A DNA stretch of 64,000 bases. Source: Loxodes magnus (lineage: Eukaryota > Ciliophora > Karyorelictea > Loxodida > Loxodidae). A program made the translations under genes and the position numbers. The first letter of the stretch is position 1. Each line of letters opens with the position of its first letter. Below, piece by piece: positions 11,201-22,819 of the stretch. A model generated the notes under the pieces. That model made no database searches. It was given only the letters and a program-made list of their open reading frames with translations, and was not told where the DNA came from. The stretch lies in NCBI GenBank assembly GCA_946699065.1, contig CAMPDV010001187.1, positions 1-64,000 of the forward strand. Direction: 5' to 3'.

Positions 11201-14200
11201 CTTTTAATTTATGTAATTCCTTTTAAAATTAAAGGTTGGCAAGTTTGAATAACTAGGTAAATTTATGGATCTTGACTGATATAAATTAGCTGAAAAATGA
11301 AGATAATGATTCTTAATTTTGATAAATAAAAAGTAGCATAAGCGAGAATAAAATAATGTCTTGTATAATTACTGGTAATTTACTTATAACTGATAGGTCT
11401 AATTTGGTAATATCTTAGTAGTGCCTGTATATGTTGAATGTTAAAGTGATTTACTATTATATAGCATTTATATTGGTAATTTATAATTATAGCTTTAAAT
11501 ATCCTCCTAATTAAGTAAATTTAATTATAAAGCCTTTATCTTTAATAACTTTGGTTTAAAACTGAATTTAGTTGGAGATTCAAATAAAGCTTTAAGCTTG
11601 TAATGACTTATTATATATATCTAACTATTTTAATTAGTAGAAAGCTACTCTAATTTAAATAGAATGCTTTTTATAGCTCTTTTGCTTAGATATGGGAAGT
11701 GTTATTCTAGCAATAAAGTATTAAATTAATGATTGTCCATACTTAAAGTAATAGATTATATATAAAGAAGATATTAAGATTAGTTTGATAATATAAGAGA
11801 AACGATTATTATTATTAAACTAATTTTAGTTAAAGAGAGTAGCTATAAGAGTATTTAAAGAGCATTAAAGTGATATAGAAATAATTATTATTAAATAATA
11901 TAGCTTTATATAGTGGGAAGATAAGTAATTAATAACATTTCTAATGTAAACTTTAAAATAGTCAGTTAAACTTAGCTTAGTCAACTATAATATAAATAAA
12001 ACAGACTAATTATTTTAATCATATGGAACATAAGACACTATATTTTTATACAATATTTATTATAATGCTAAGTATAATTAAGATAACCAAGTGTGTTACA
12101 ATCATATAATCATAGTGCTTAGTAAATGCATTGCTTAAGATTATATCAAATTATTCATTTACATTTATTATCATAGCTATTAACATAGATTTACACTTAA
12201 GGATCATGCTAAATTCTTTTCATTACCTAGATTTCTTAAGTTTAATCATTACTATTTTATAAGATCATTAGGATACAACCAAAACCAATACAGCCATTTA
12301 AAACTGATTAACTACTTTAAAAAGTTATACAAACCTTAGAAAATTAGTTAATATTATATGCCCTCAAATAATCCTATATTTTTCTGTTTGAACTTGCCAA
12401 ACTTTCGGAATGATACTGTTATTAATATAATTCAAAGGATTTAGGCAAATACATCATTTATGCTGCTTTTATTTAGTATACTACCGGGATCTAGGCTCCC
12501 TTATTTTAGAGAATTAACTGTTCTATCTGGCCATTCATCTGTAGCCCAGCTTATTTTACCATCAATTTGTAAGTGAAAACTAATTTTGAAAATTCAAATA
12601 ATAATCTGAATTCCAGCTTGTTAACAGTCATTTATTGTATGTTTTTCAAATATAACGAAATTTTATCTTAAATATTAAGGAGTTAAGCATTAAATGTAGT
12701 TTCTTAGTCATCTATTTAGTCTCTGACCACGTTTCAACCCAATCCTTTGATAAGATGGTAAAAGTTTCATAGATAATAATAGACTTTTGGGCTATTTAGA
12801 TGCCTTAGCAATATATAACTTGATGTAAGTAGAAATCTAATATATCCCCTGCTAAGAGATACTCTTTCCACATTATATGATTCTATTTGGCTCAGTTATT
12901 CTTTATTATCGTTTATATCTAAAGAGTGTTCATGCTTACAATAGGTTTAGCAAGCTTTATCAAGTTTTTAAATATTATGTTAAACTCCATAAACACACAT
13001 CTAAGCCCTTTCTTTTAGACTGCTAACTAAATACTTTTGATTAGTGTTTACAGTTGATTAAAGTGAATGTGTATAATCTTGAATTAGAATAGAAGTTTCT
13101 GATAGTGTTATGCTCTAATAGGAAAAGAGCATTAAATAGAAGTTAGTTGAATGTTAATAGTGTTTGAGATTATATATATGAGATACTATTATTAAATAAT
13201 ATAAGTTTAATTCCAACTACCTAATACTATATTTACTAATATACAGCTTATAACTAACCTACTAATAGATACTATATTTTATTGCTTTATATCACTTATC
13301 ACCTAATCTACATTTATATACCAACTATCATTAAAGCTTAACTAATACTACAACATATTAATATTTCATAAGTTACGAACAAAATAGATCTATTTACAAG
13401 CTTAGCTTTTTGTCAAATTAGTTAATACTCTTTCATTAATCTCTTAACTTTTCTCGTTAGCTTGTTGTTTAACTTTGCTAGGCTTAGTGAGATTGTAAGT
13501 TTTGTTTAGTTTATTTAATTTATATCAATATAATATCTTGCTTTGTATCTCTATTTTTTAATTTTAAGCCCCTTCAATCATATTTATATAATTTGAGTAG
13601 TTAGAAATTAATATTTAGCATAAACTGTTTAGAATCTATGCAGTTTATTGATTCTATTTATTATATTTCTTTTGTTTATTATCAAATCTCTTTCCGTGCC
13701 CTTTAATAGGGTATTTCATTTTTAGTTTCAACTTTCTAGATAGATTGACATTCTTTATTACTTAGCTGACTAGCTATACCATTTCATATGACAAATAAAT
13801 TAGAGACTGATAAGTCAGAAAAGCACTAGTCGCTCTACCTAAACATAAAATAAAACTGATTAAGGAGTAAAATCTGAGCAATAAGTTAAAGGTTGTTAAA
13901 TATATAAAATAAAGAAGTAATAAAAGAACATAGATAAATTAGATGATAAAAGTAGCACAATAGTAAAGTTAATTTAAAAGCTAAATAGAACTACTCTTTA
14001 GTTATTAAAATCAATCATTTCTTATTAAATCTAGTTCCTATTATTTACTTCCTTTACTAATATTTATTCTTATATATACTAATCAATTAACTCATTTAAC
14101 CCATATTTTATTCTTTACCAAACTTATAATTTAGATCCCCATTTTTAAATTTGCCCCTCTTTTTTCCTGCCAAATTAATATCAAAAATAATGTATAAAAT

Positions 14201-14422
14201 GTTAATATCAAATATTATATTTATATAAAGAGGTCTAGAAACAAGTAATAAAATGGCAAACTAGCTGTCATTAAATATATTTTTAAAATAATTATGATGT
14301 AGAAGTGTCTTTACATGTTTCTTATTCATATTCCTTTATTAGCTTATTCTATTTGGTTACTAATAAATATTATTTCCTACAAAATTAAATACTACTAGCT
14401 TACTTTTTTCAGTTTTATATTT
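8258..14422. other. AT-rich stretch, no gene assigned
   Basis: About 6 kb with no RNA gene and no conserved domain that survives inspection. One plus-strand frame can be read for a long way from about 9570 to 13800, but its TGA density is close to what base composition predicts, so it is not evidence of coding. Somewhat higher GC around 12300-13000 may mark decayed coding sequence that I cannot identify. Confidence 0.4.
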
Positions 14423-16136
14423 ATTTTATATTTAAATTTACTAAAAATCTCTATACTATATTATTTACAGTAATATCAAAAGTTTTCATTTTTACCTCTC
14501 TCAACTTTTCTACTCTTGTATTCAATTTTATTCTAAATCTTTACAGTTAATGTGTTTATTTAATTTCCCTTTTTTTAAATAGAACTTCTTTTTCAAACTA
14601 ATATTTTTACTCAATTATTTCTATTCTTCTGCTAAGTAGTTTTTTATGAAAAATCTTGATTCTAAGGTCAATTTTCTTGAGCTACTGAATACTTGTAAAG
14701 TTCTCAATTTAAATATTTTTGGTTATAGGTTAAGAGCTTTAGTAAATCATAATTTTTAAAGTCTTTAAATTCTTCAATTAACTCTTTCAAGACCTCACAT
14801 GTTGGAATATGTCTGAAAGTATCAAGGTCTCCGCAAGAACATGTTTCAAAGCTTTAAATGTTATAATACCTTTACAGTAAATCATATTAGAAGTTATAGG
14901 AAAATGTTATAAGCTTATAAATCGATATAATTTCTCTTACCATATAAGATTAGAGCAAGTGTAGATTGGGAATTATGAGGTGTTATTGTCAATTTAATTT
15001 ACATATAAGCATGCTGTAGGCATTAAGTTCATTCTTATTACTGAATCTAAATAAAATTTTTGTCTTATTTTATTTCAAACTAATCGTAGGAAATCTTTGC
15101 TTTCTTTAACATCCAAATAATCAAATTAAAAATGCTAGGAAAGTTTCTATAATTTTTTAAAATAATTAAGATTACTGTTTTTTGTTTTATTATAGAGAAA
15201 AGCTATATCAGACTTAGGATTTGTTTCTTTTTCTTATAGCAACTCAAGATAAAATTTAAAGTATCTCATGGATATATAATATTCAAATGGATGTCAATTC
15301 AAATATATGAAGCAAAATTCGTTAAAAGAGGATCTAGAACTCTTAAATGCATATCTTGATACTTTTCTCTGACTAATATCTATATCTTTTTTGATTTTCT
15401 TTATTCCTTTTAGAATAGCTCATGGTATTATTTCCGATCCATATTCAACTTTCGATAATATAAAAGATTGAAAGATTTATTTAAAATTTTATAGCGAAAT
15501 ATTTCTATATTTTGCAAGTTATAGCAAAGTTCCATTCACACACTTTCTATACTTTCGGCAAATTTCATAAAAAATGAATTTTATAATTTTATAGTTTATT
15601 AAAATTAAATCCTAAATATGTAACATTTTTTACTTTTTGATAATGTTATTATTCAAAGTAATATTAAAATTGTAATCATTCTATTTTTAATTCTTCTTAA
15701 GAAAACATATATATTCACATTTTTCTGTATTAATTGATAGTTTTACTCAACTAAACACTTTTTAAACAGCTTTTATTAAAGAATTCATATTATCTTCATT
15801 TAAAATCAATAACAAATCTTTAGCCCATACTTTAGTTACAAAATAACAGTTCAAAATTTTAAATATAATCTAATAACAATATCATAGAAAATTATAGCAA
15901 GTACTGGTCCATGTGAACTTCTTTAGAATACACCATTGTTATATTATATATATTAATTTTTAATATCACCATAGTTGTTTGAAGGTGAACAACAAGGTCA
16001 TCTTCATCAGAGGTGGGAAATTTAAGTACCCATAATTGACACATGTCGTCCTCTGCTTTGGTGATGCAATGAGACATAATCCTGCCATGTCCTTGGACCT
16101 CCAGCAAGTATTAAAGATTACGAGTATTCTAAAATT

Positions 16137-16249
16137 ATATCAGTATTGAATATTTTTATCAGTACTGAATAATTATACCAGTATTGAACAAGGTCCACCA
16201 GTATCTGATAATTTTATCAGTAATAAACATTCTTGTCAGTATGAAACAT
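16137..16249. repeat. Six tandem 19-20 nt units (CAGTAYTGAA-like)
   Basis: The units all contain YAYCAGTA(T/C)TGAA(T/C)A-like cores at 19-20 nt spacing. The same array is present in the second LINE copy at 62518-62629. The units are contiguous, so this is a minisatellite and not a CRISPR array. Confidence 0.75.
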
Positions 16250-16258
16250 TTTTTTTAA

Positions 16259-16292
16259 AGAGCTGCGCACCAACGAGAGTGCTACGCGCTCT
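16259..16292. other. GC-rich imperfect stem-loop in LINE insert
   Basis: AGAGC(T)GCG pairs with CGCGCTCT, and an inner CAC pairs with GTG, giving a hairpin with small bulges. It stands out as a GC-rich patch in AT-rich DNA. It is repeated with one loop change (CAACGAGA to CAACAAGA) in copy 2 at 62640-62673, so the stem is kept while the loop varies. Confidence 0.6.
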
Positions 16293-18124
16293 ATAATCAA
16301 ATTTATTTATTTATTTATAACATTCTTGATAATTTTCCATCTAATAGAAATCTAACATCTAGATCTTTATGAAATTATTTAATATTATTTATTAGTGCTA
16401 AAGGTATTTTAATTCTTCTTAAATGATTAAAAAATAGACATCTATCAATATTATCAAGCATCTTTTCAACATCAATAAGAGTAGAGAGCTAATGTTTCTT
16501 CTTTCCTCATCTTCTATACAAATAATTAATTGATTATAAGGTTCATATTTAGTGTAAAGTTTATCTTTTCTTCAGAAATCCCTAATTGTGAAGGATGTAT
16601 AATCTTTCATTATTCAATATATTCATATAATCTTTAAGTAAGCTTTTTATCATATATTTTAAGGATGACGTTTATAAGTGCAATAGGTCTCCAATTTCTT
16701 CAATCGCTTTTTGTTCCCTTTTTGTAAATAGGAAGTATTATTATTTGCTTAAGTTCATTCGGATTTTTTTGATTTCTTAGCATGTTATTTATAAATTTCA
16801 AAAGCACAAAATAAAAATCTTTATTAACATATTTAACGAGTTCTGTTTTAATGCCATCAACTCCATTTTATTTGCTATTTCCTAACTTCTTTATAATTGT
16901 TTAAATTTCATTTAAATGAAATAGATCGAACTCTTGTCTATATATAGGTACCTGCTCTTATAAGAAATCACAATTTCTATAAATATTATCAATTTTTTAA
17001 TTACACTTTCATATTTCTTCCTCATCAATGTTTTTGTGCTTATTAAGAACATTATTTTCCTAATTGTATATGAAATTTGAAAACCCTTCTGAATCCAAAT
17101 ACATATTATTTCTCTTTCTTGGATTCAAAAACTTTTTGTTTACTTAAATATTTTAGTAGGAGATTCATTCATTTATTCTCTATTTTTTTGGCTTATTTTT
17201 ACTTGTATTTCCAGTAATTACTTTTTTATCTTTTAATAAGCCAACTTCAAAACTATCTAGTTTACCCTTCCTTATTATTCTAAAGCTTGCTGGTAAGTTA
17301 TTTGTGCTTATTTTGCTGCGTTAAAACTCTTAATAATATTTATTGGAAGTAAATTAAAGTTATTATTCTATGTAACTTATCCTAAGATTTAATCTGCATT
17401 ATTAATGAGTAAATGTCTTATAAAATAGTATTATTAATCTATATTATTTTAATCAATTGTATCAAAATTAATCAAGCATCATTCAAATAAGACTTTATAT
17501 TTAGATCTAATTTCTAAATTTTAAAGTTTATTAATCTTAAAATTTATTCTAGGAGTTAGAATTTGTACGTTTCTATTAATATTTTAGATAAGTAAGTTAA
17601 ACAGTATAGGAAAGTGATCTGTATCAAGTCAAGTGTTATGTGAAACTTAAAATAGTGTAATCTAATTAATGTTGATATGATAATTGACTATATCATAATA
17701 TTTGCAATCAGTTTTATGATTTACTCTACTTCTAAAAACAACAAATCATGTAGCATTAACTATTTATAAATCATATTCTTTAATAAAATTATTTAATCTT
17801 TAAGCGTTATTTTATTAATTTTATGAATTATTACTCCCATACTTTTACAAAAGAGCATAAAAGTCTCCCAATAGCATAAGGGCTTAATCTCCTACTTCAT
17901 TAAGGATATGTTCTAAGTTTTAATATGATTATTCTTTGACAGATAAAGTTTTTTCCTCTGTTGGCATATAATATGTTGCTAAATAAATGTTATTAACTTT
18001 AATTACTAAGAAACGACTAATTTAATCGCCAATGTCAATTTCAATTTGTCTCTAATCAAGTTCTTCTTTAACAATAAAGCAAACTCTGCTGATCTTTAGG
18101 ATTATTCGCAACTTTTAAAATATT

Positions 18125-18141
18125 TTCTATATCCTTAAATT
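18125..18141. repeat. 17-bp target-site duplication, left copy
   Basis: TTCTATATCCTTAAATT here is repeated exactly at 18450-18466, on the other side of the SINE-like element. This is direct evidence of insertion into the LINE endonuclease region. Confidence 0.9.
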
Positions 18142-18449
18142 AATTAATTTTAACTTAAAGAGTTTTGGACTGCAACTTCTTGTAGTTTAACGACCCCAAC
18201 ACTCCCTTCATGGGATAATGGGGATATCCTGTTGCTTTCGAAAAGCAGCTGCCAGGGAGTTCCATCGCTATGGGCAGCCAGGCTTCAAGCCCCTACCAGA
18301 AGTGGATAATCAAAAGGAAGGCGTTCCCTTGCAAAGGTTGACTTTGACCAGGGACTTTCTCAGCGACAGGAAAGGAACTTGTTCCTAGCCATAAATCCAG
18401 AAAGTATGATTCAGAAGGTCAATCTCAGCTCCCACCATCTTTTTAATTA
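18142..18449 (+). mobile_element. SINE-like short element S1 (308 bp) inside LINE copy 1
   Basis: A 308-bp element of clearly higher GC, bounded by the exact 17-bp duplications. A diverged copy lies inverted at 22509-22819. The two share the block GGGGATATCCTGTTG, the block GGGCTTGAAGCC (or its complement), AAAGTCCCTGGTC in reverse, and the ends AATTAATTT and CCACCATCTTT. It has no long open frame. A GGCTTCAAGCC at 18281-18291 resembles a Pol III B box and a TGGGATAATGGGG at about 18213 resembles an A box, but both are imperfect. No terminal inverted repeats are clear, so SINE is favoured over MITE. The 17-bp duplication fits LINE-type target-primed insertion. Confidence 0.75.
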
Positions 18450-18466
18450 TTCTATATCCTTAAATT
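18450..18466. repeat. 17-bp target-site duplication, right copy
   Basis: Exact repeat of 18125-18141, flanking the SINE-like element. Confidence 0.9.
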
Positions 18467-19892
18467 TATCTGAATGAAGTCTTAATATTATCAAGTTTTA
18501 TTAATTAAAAATATATATTCTTTATTATAGAGTAAATTATTTAATACTTAATTATTTTGTTTAGATTTAATTCATATTGCAATGAGCTATTTTTAATTAA
18601 TTTACTTCTGCTCCTCCTTTTCAGTCCTGGGTCACAAAAGTAAAGAACATTTTAATTATTGTGAATTTAAATATGGAGTAACTTTGGAGCTTAGATTATT
18701 GAATTTCTATTACAAATAATAATAAATAAAGTTAATGCATCAGATTGCTATGTTAGTTTTTAATCTATTTTAATTTTTACTTAATTTCGTTCAATTGTGG
18801 CCTAATTTAATTTACTAGATAATGTAGTTTCAACTTAAGCAAAGAGATTTTGATTTTGTCATTTTTTCGTTCTTATAAATTAAATAAATTTTTAATTTTT
18901 AAAGTTATTTCTTTTAATTATTTCTTCAACATCAACTTAAAATAATTAGTTATGTTACATAAATTTCAATTTACTTTTACTTAATTATGCATCTTACTAA
19001 CTTCTTTAACAATTTATATTGATTCTACTGAATTTTAATCAATAATGAGATTTAATTATTTTTTATTATAAAATTTGAAATGTCTACACTGTAGCTTTGT
19101 TTTTATTCATAAAGTTGACTAAATTAAACCATCTGAGTAGCAGTGTCTTATTTTAAAGATTTTTAAATTAATTAAATCTTTGATTTTGTTTTGTCTTTCT
19201 AGAGCTATGATATCTCTACATAAGCATCTAGTTTTAGTTCGCATTAATGTTCATAATATTTTACTAATTAAATAAGTTTGAATATCAGAATATTCTTTAA
19301 AAATCTCTGTTAATTATTTTGCATAGAAAATTGCTATATTTTAGATATCATTTTCTTTCTATGTTAATGTATTTTAAATTTTAAGTTCGTTTTCTTGTAT
19401 TTGTTCTTAGCAAATAGTAATTAAGTGATGTTTCTTCAATATTTAAGCATCAAATTCTTATCTAATTTCTTAAATTTAGTTTTTATAATAGCAACATTGA
19501 AAAAGAATGCTAAAAAAAATAATTTATAAATTACTCAGATTTATGTTAAAGCTAAGTGGATGAAACTAAAAATATATAAAAAAGTAATATTTAAATAGAT
19601 TTAATATAAAATACAAAGAGTAACACTAGTTACATCATGCCATATTAAATTTTTTATTTTTCCATTCATTTTTAATTTAATTTAATTTAATTAATAATTT
19701 TAGCTTATAAATATAGTTATCATATATTTTTTTAATAACACTATATTTTAAATATATCTTCTTTATTTATTTTTTCTATTTTTATTCTTGTTTACTATTC
19801 TAATAGAAATAATAGTATAAAGAATTAAAATTAAATCATAGAAATTAGATACTTTTAATTAATATTTTTTATTATATAAAAAAAGAGAAAAA

Positions 19893-20530
19893 AATGGAAA
19901 ATTTCTTGTCATCAGTCTTTTCTTAAGAGGTTTCATCTTAATCAAGAAACGAATATTAAAAAATACTTTAAGAACTCAGAGTCATGCAACAACAAAATTT
20001 TAACTTATTAAGACAAGTATAAGAACTAGAAAAGAAAACCGAATTTCTGATGATCAATGTGTAAGATAAAAAAATTGGAAATAAATAAGAAGAAAATGTT
20101 AAAATAGAATAATCAGAAACTAAATTCAATCAATTCGCAGAATTGACGGGAAGCATACTCCTATCAAAGCTTTCGATGAATGATTCAATGGACGTAGAAT
20201 AGCATATCCCAATAACTTATATTCCCTAACGGAAAATTATGAGAATCTACTGCAATTTTGAAGGAAAACTTTATAGAAGAAAATACTCCAACTAAATAGA
20301 GAAGTTCCGCATATTTAACATGCATTTAATGAGTTCAATAAGAAATTAATGTGAATAAACCTATCGGAAACCATTAGAAAAAATAAATTGAAAATCATGA
20401 GGACTTATGTTAGACTTGACCCAGACAAATCGAAATTTCTTTTTATTAACAAAAAACTATTAATTCGTGGAAAACCAAATAAAGGTGATTCCACGTTAAT
20501 CAATTATTATTATTATATTATTATAAAATT
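19893..20530 (+). mobile_element. ORF1-only retroposon D (half-LINE-like)
   Basis: The plus-strand frame from ATG 19893 is open to a TGA at about 20388 under UAR = Gln, about 165 codons. It starts MENFLSSVFSQEV and contains a coiled coil (ELRVMQQQNFNLLRQVQELE). No endonuclease or RT follows directly. About 75 nt after the stop is a perfect 7-bp stem, CGTGGAA (20466-20472) with TTCCACG (20489-20495). Its loop AAACCAAATAAAGGTGA-like sequence is shared with copies at 25686-25711, 26930-26955 and 52840-52867. A (TTA)n tail ends the element. It is one of the two longest single-frame ORFs of the family in this window. Coiled-coil ORF1 proteins bind element RNA, and such short elements presumably borrow LINE enzymes. 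Confidence 0.65.
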
Positions 20531-20920
20531 TTACTTTAGTAAAATGAAAAAATGGAAAATTAGTTGTATTATTAAAGCAAAATTGATGAAATCCATCCAT
20601 CAAATAAATTAAAAATTGCAATATTATATTCATCATCATGTAAAATTATTTATTTAATATTCATTTAGATTAAAAATCTTCATGCTAAAAAAATTAAGTT
20701 TAATCTATTTTTAATCTAATAATATTATAGATTAAGCAATACTCAAAGATATAATTAAGAGACTAAATGATTTATCATTTCTATGACATATATTTAGTTT
20801 TATCTTTAATATTTAAAGCAAAAAGAATTGTAAAACATGACACATTTACATAAATTCAAGTATACATTAAAAAAAATACTTGCTCAGTCGTAAAAATTAT
20901 CATAAAATAAATAGCTTAAA
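20531..20920. other. AT-rich spacer, no gene seen
   Basis: Lies between the tail of retroposon D and the endonuclease start of the next LINE. It may contain the decayed ORF1 of that LINE, but no motif is visible. Confidence 0.4.
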
Positions 20921-22490
20921 TCAGATTAGGATTGGGCATGTCAATATAAATGGAATAGCAATAAATTATATTTAATTGAAGTATTTATAAGAGAAAATAG
21001 TTTTGGCATTTTTTAACCATCGAAACTTGTTTAAAACAATTTCTCTTAATTCTAATATAAGATTATTGACTGATCAGATACCAATTATGGTAAATTTTCT
21101 TTTTAACATAATCCTCTATTAGGTATAATTATCTAAAGAAATATAAAATTAATAAACAATTAATAGATATGAGTGATCTAATAAATATAGATATCTTTCC
21201 AAATAATCTTAAATAAATCTAATTTAATATCAATTTTAATATATTTGGAAATAATATTTAATTACATAGAGAATATATTATTATTAGATTATCTGTGAAG
21301 AATTAAATTAACTTTGGGATTAATATAAGCATTTAAATCATACTAAAAAAACCTTAGTTCATTATTTATTTAGAATTCTAGTCAATTTTAATATAACAAT
21401 GGAATTAAGCAGAGAAGCTCACATTAACATATGATAGACCCCTTTGCATATGAGTAGATTATGATACTTTCGACCGTATAATGGAATGTAATTAGTAATT
21501 AGATATAAGGAAATGACTATAGTATAAAGTTAGGAGTTTTTAAATAAAAAAATTTGATTCTTAATGATCGAGTCTATATAAACGCGTTTCCTAGAAGTTA
21601 AGAAATATAGGTAGAATTACAAATAAAAATATTTCACAGATTAATACTTGATGGATAAATGAAGCTATTAAAAAAGATATTAATGAATAATAAGAAGATG
21701 TTTAGATAAGAAATGCTAACGAAGAGGAAGTGATATGACGAAACTTTTTAAATTTTAATGTCTTTAATTGAAAGAAAAATTCTGATAATTAAGAATATAT
21801 AAAAATATTTTAAGTTTAAATTTAAATTATTTAATAGCAATACACATAATCTGAAAGATAAACTATTAAAATGATGGAGATTAATTTTAGAGCTTTTTTA
21901 AAAATTTATTATTATAATTTAAAAACATTGAAAAAATATATATTAAGTAGCTAGGATAATTGTAAATATTAAATATATTATAATTATTGGAAAGAAATAA
22001 AACACTTAGATTCATATCAATTATAAAAATTTAAAAAAGCGAATTAGCAAAAATATTATTTTATTATATTAAAAAATTAAATAAAGAGCTATTTAACTAA
22101 TTATTTATTTTTAGAGTTTGAGGGCTACTGACTTTAGCCGTACTGTGTTTTCTGAACGACTTTAACAAAGAAGGAAAAATTAAAATAAAAAAATTTTAAC
22201 TTTGAGTAAATATTGATAAAATTATAGGCTTAAAATAGCTATCTGTAATTACAAAATTTAATTTCTAAAATCTGGTTTCTTTCCGAAAATATTCTATCAA
22301 TACTAAGATTTCAAACATAAATCAACTTTAAATGTTTGTAAGATATAAACTATACCTCATTGAAATTAAAAGAAATTAAATAATATTAAAAAACTATTAT
22401 ATTTATAAAAACAAAAATAATAATTTTTTTTTATTTACTATTAGAAATGTAAAAGAATGAAAGTAAATGTTTAACTTATATATAGTAAAT
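20921..22490 (+). mobile_element. Second LINE, endonuclease part only visible
   Basis: The frame at 20925-20958 reads IRIGHVNINGIA, the typical N-terminal strand of a LINE AP-endonuclease (I-x-H-x-N-[IV]-N-G). A VNFN at about 21390 stands where GDFN is expected. At 21646-21670 the sequence gives T-W-W-I-N-E-A-I-K-K, the conserved WW-x-x-E segment that joins endonuclease and RT in many LINEs. Its first Trp is TGA (21649-21651) and its second TGG. A linker with KYQIYYNYWKEIKHLDSY-like sequence follows near 21960-22010. No RT box A, B or YADD is recognisable before the SINE-like copy at 22509, nor downstream. The copy lacks its 3' half or that half is decayed beyond recognition, the reverse of the usual 5' truncation. 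Confidence 0.6.
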
Positions 22491-22508
22491 TATTTAATTT
22501 TTAAATCA

Positions 22509-22819
22509 AATAATTGGAAAGATGGTGGGAGCTGAGAATGACCTTCGTGACAACACTTTCTGGTTTTATGGATATGAACAAGTTCCTTTCCTGTCGCTGA
22601 GAAAGTCCCTGGTCAGAGTCATTTTCTGAAGGGAACGCTGTCTTTGAGATTATCCGCTCTTGGTAGGGGCTTGAAGCCTGGCTGCTCATAGCGATGGAGC
22701 TCCCTAACAGCTGTGCCTGGAGCACAACAGGATATCCCCGTTATTCCATAAAGTGAGCGTCGGGTCGTGCAATCGGAAAGGAGTTTCCGGTCCAAAAACT
22801 TTTTTAGTTGAAATTAATT
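22509..22819 (-). mobile_element. SINE-like element S2, inverted relative to S1
   Basis: The complement aligns with S1 (18142-18449) over its whole length with scattered substitutions and small indels. It has a longer 5' block TTTGGACCGGAAACTCCTTT near 22798-22777 where S1 is degraded. GC is far above the surroundings. No exact target duplication is visible, so it is older or has lost its flanks. It sits where the second LINE fades out. The open frame that can be read in it has no counterpart in S1 and is not a gene. Confidence 0.75.

Larger units (their letters stand above)
15985..16315. other. Foreign insert inside the LINE reverse transcriptase
   Basis: RT motifs A and B, normally some 50 residues apart, are separated here by about 530 nt, so roughly 330-380 nt is extra. 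The extra DNA is richer in GC than the LINE and is shared with copy 2 (62205-62695). It holds a block with AAGTACCCATAATTGAC, six 19-20 nt repeats (16137-16249), a stem-loop (16259-16292) and a (TTTA)n run at about 16302-16318. The exact ends are not sharp, and no target duplication is visible. It could be an old mobile insertion fixed in a LINE subfamily or a part of the family consensus that has no counterpart in other LINEs. Confidence 0.6.
14423..19510 (-). mobile_element. APE/RT-type LINE (copy 1), degenerate
   Basis: A non-LTR retrotransposon read right to left under UAR = Gln, UGA = Trp. The 5' part (19440-18650) is a Gln/Lys-rich ORF1-like stretch. The AP-endonuclease domain begins with LKIAHCNMN at 18570-18596, has GDF at 17860-17868, an AT[W]FVVFRSRV strand at about 17730-17750 and ends with TDHFPI at 17605-17622. 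The reverse transcriptase shows D[W]RNWRPIAL at about 16680-16705, a TLIDVEKMLDNIDRC motif A near 16460, NGVFQRSS-type motif B at about 15910-15940 and WAKD in place of the catalytic YADD box at 15816-15827. A C-x-C-x(7)-H-x(4)-C finger follows at about 14790-14850, as in many LINE C-termini. The Asp-to-Lys change in the YADD box and frame changes between motifs B and C make this copy dead. Tetrahymena REP elements are a known ciliate relative in organisation. The copy carries a SINE-like insertion at 18142-18449. Confidence 0.85.

Noticed and set aside
12529-12575. WPFICSPAYFTINL, recalling the WP-x-x-SPDLNPIE box of Tc1/mariner transposases
   Set aside because: No second or first catalytic Asp motif is found at the right distance, and the TGA density of the frame equals chance. 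A similar WPF at 45353 fails in the same way.
9570-13800. A single plus-strand frame readable for more than 4 kb
   Set aside because: Without true stops in this code long frames are expected. TGA occurs at about the frequency predicted by composition, unlike in the kelch gene.
15892-16107. Minus-strand ORF with acidic sequence (KAEDDMCQ...)
   Set aside because: It spans the border of the RT-internal insert, with RT motif B in a different frame, so it is a shadow.
16137-16249. CRISPR-like short repeats
   Set aside because: The 19-20 nt units are contiguous with no spacers, lie in a LINE of a eukaryote, and are duplicated with it.
22501-22725. Minus-strand ORF of 74 codons in GC-rich sequence
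   Set aside because: It lies within the SINE-like element S2, and the homologous S1 does not keep the frame.
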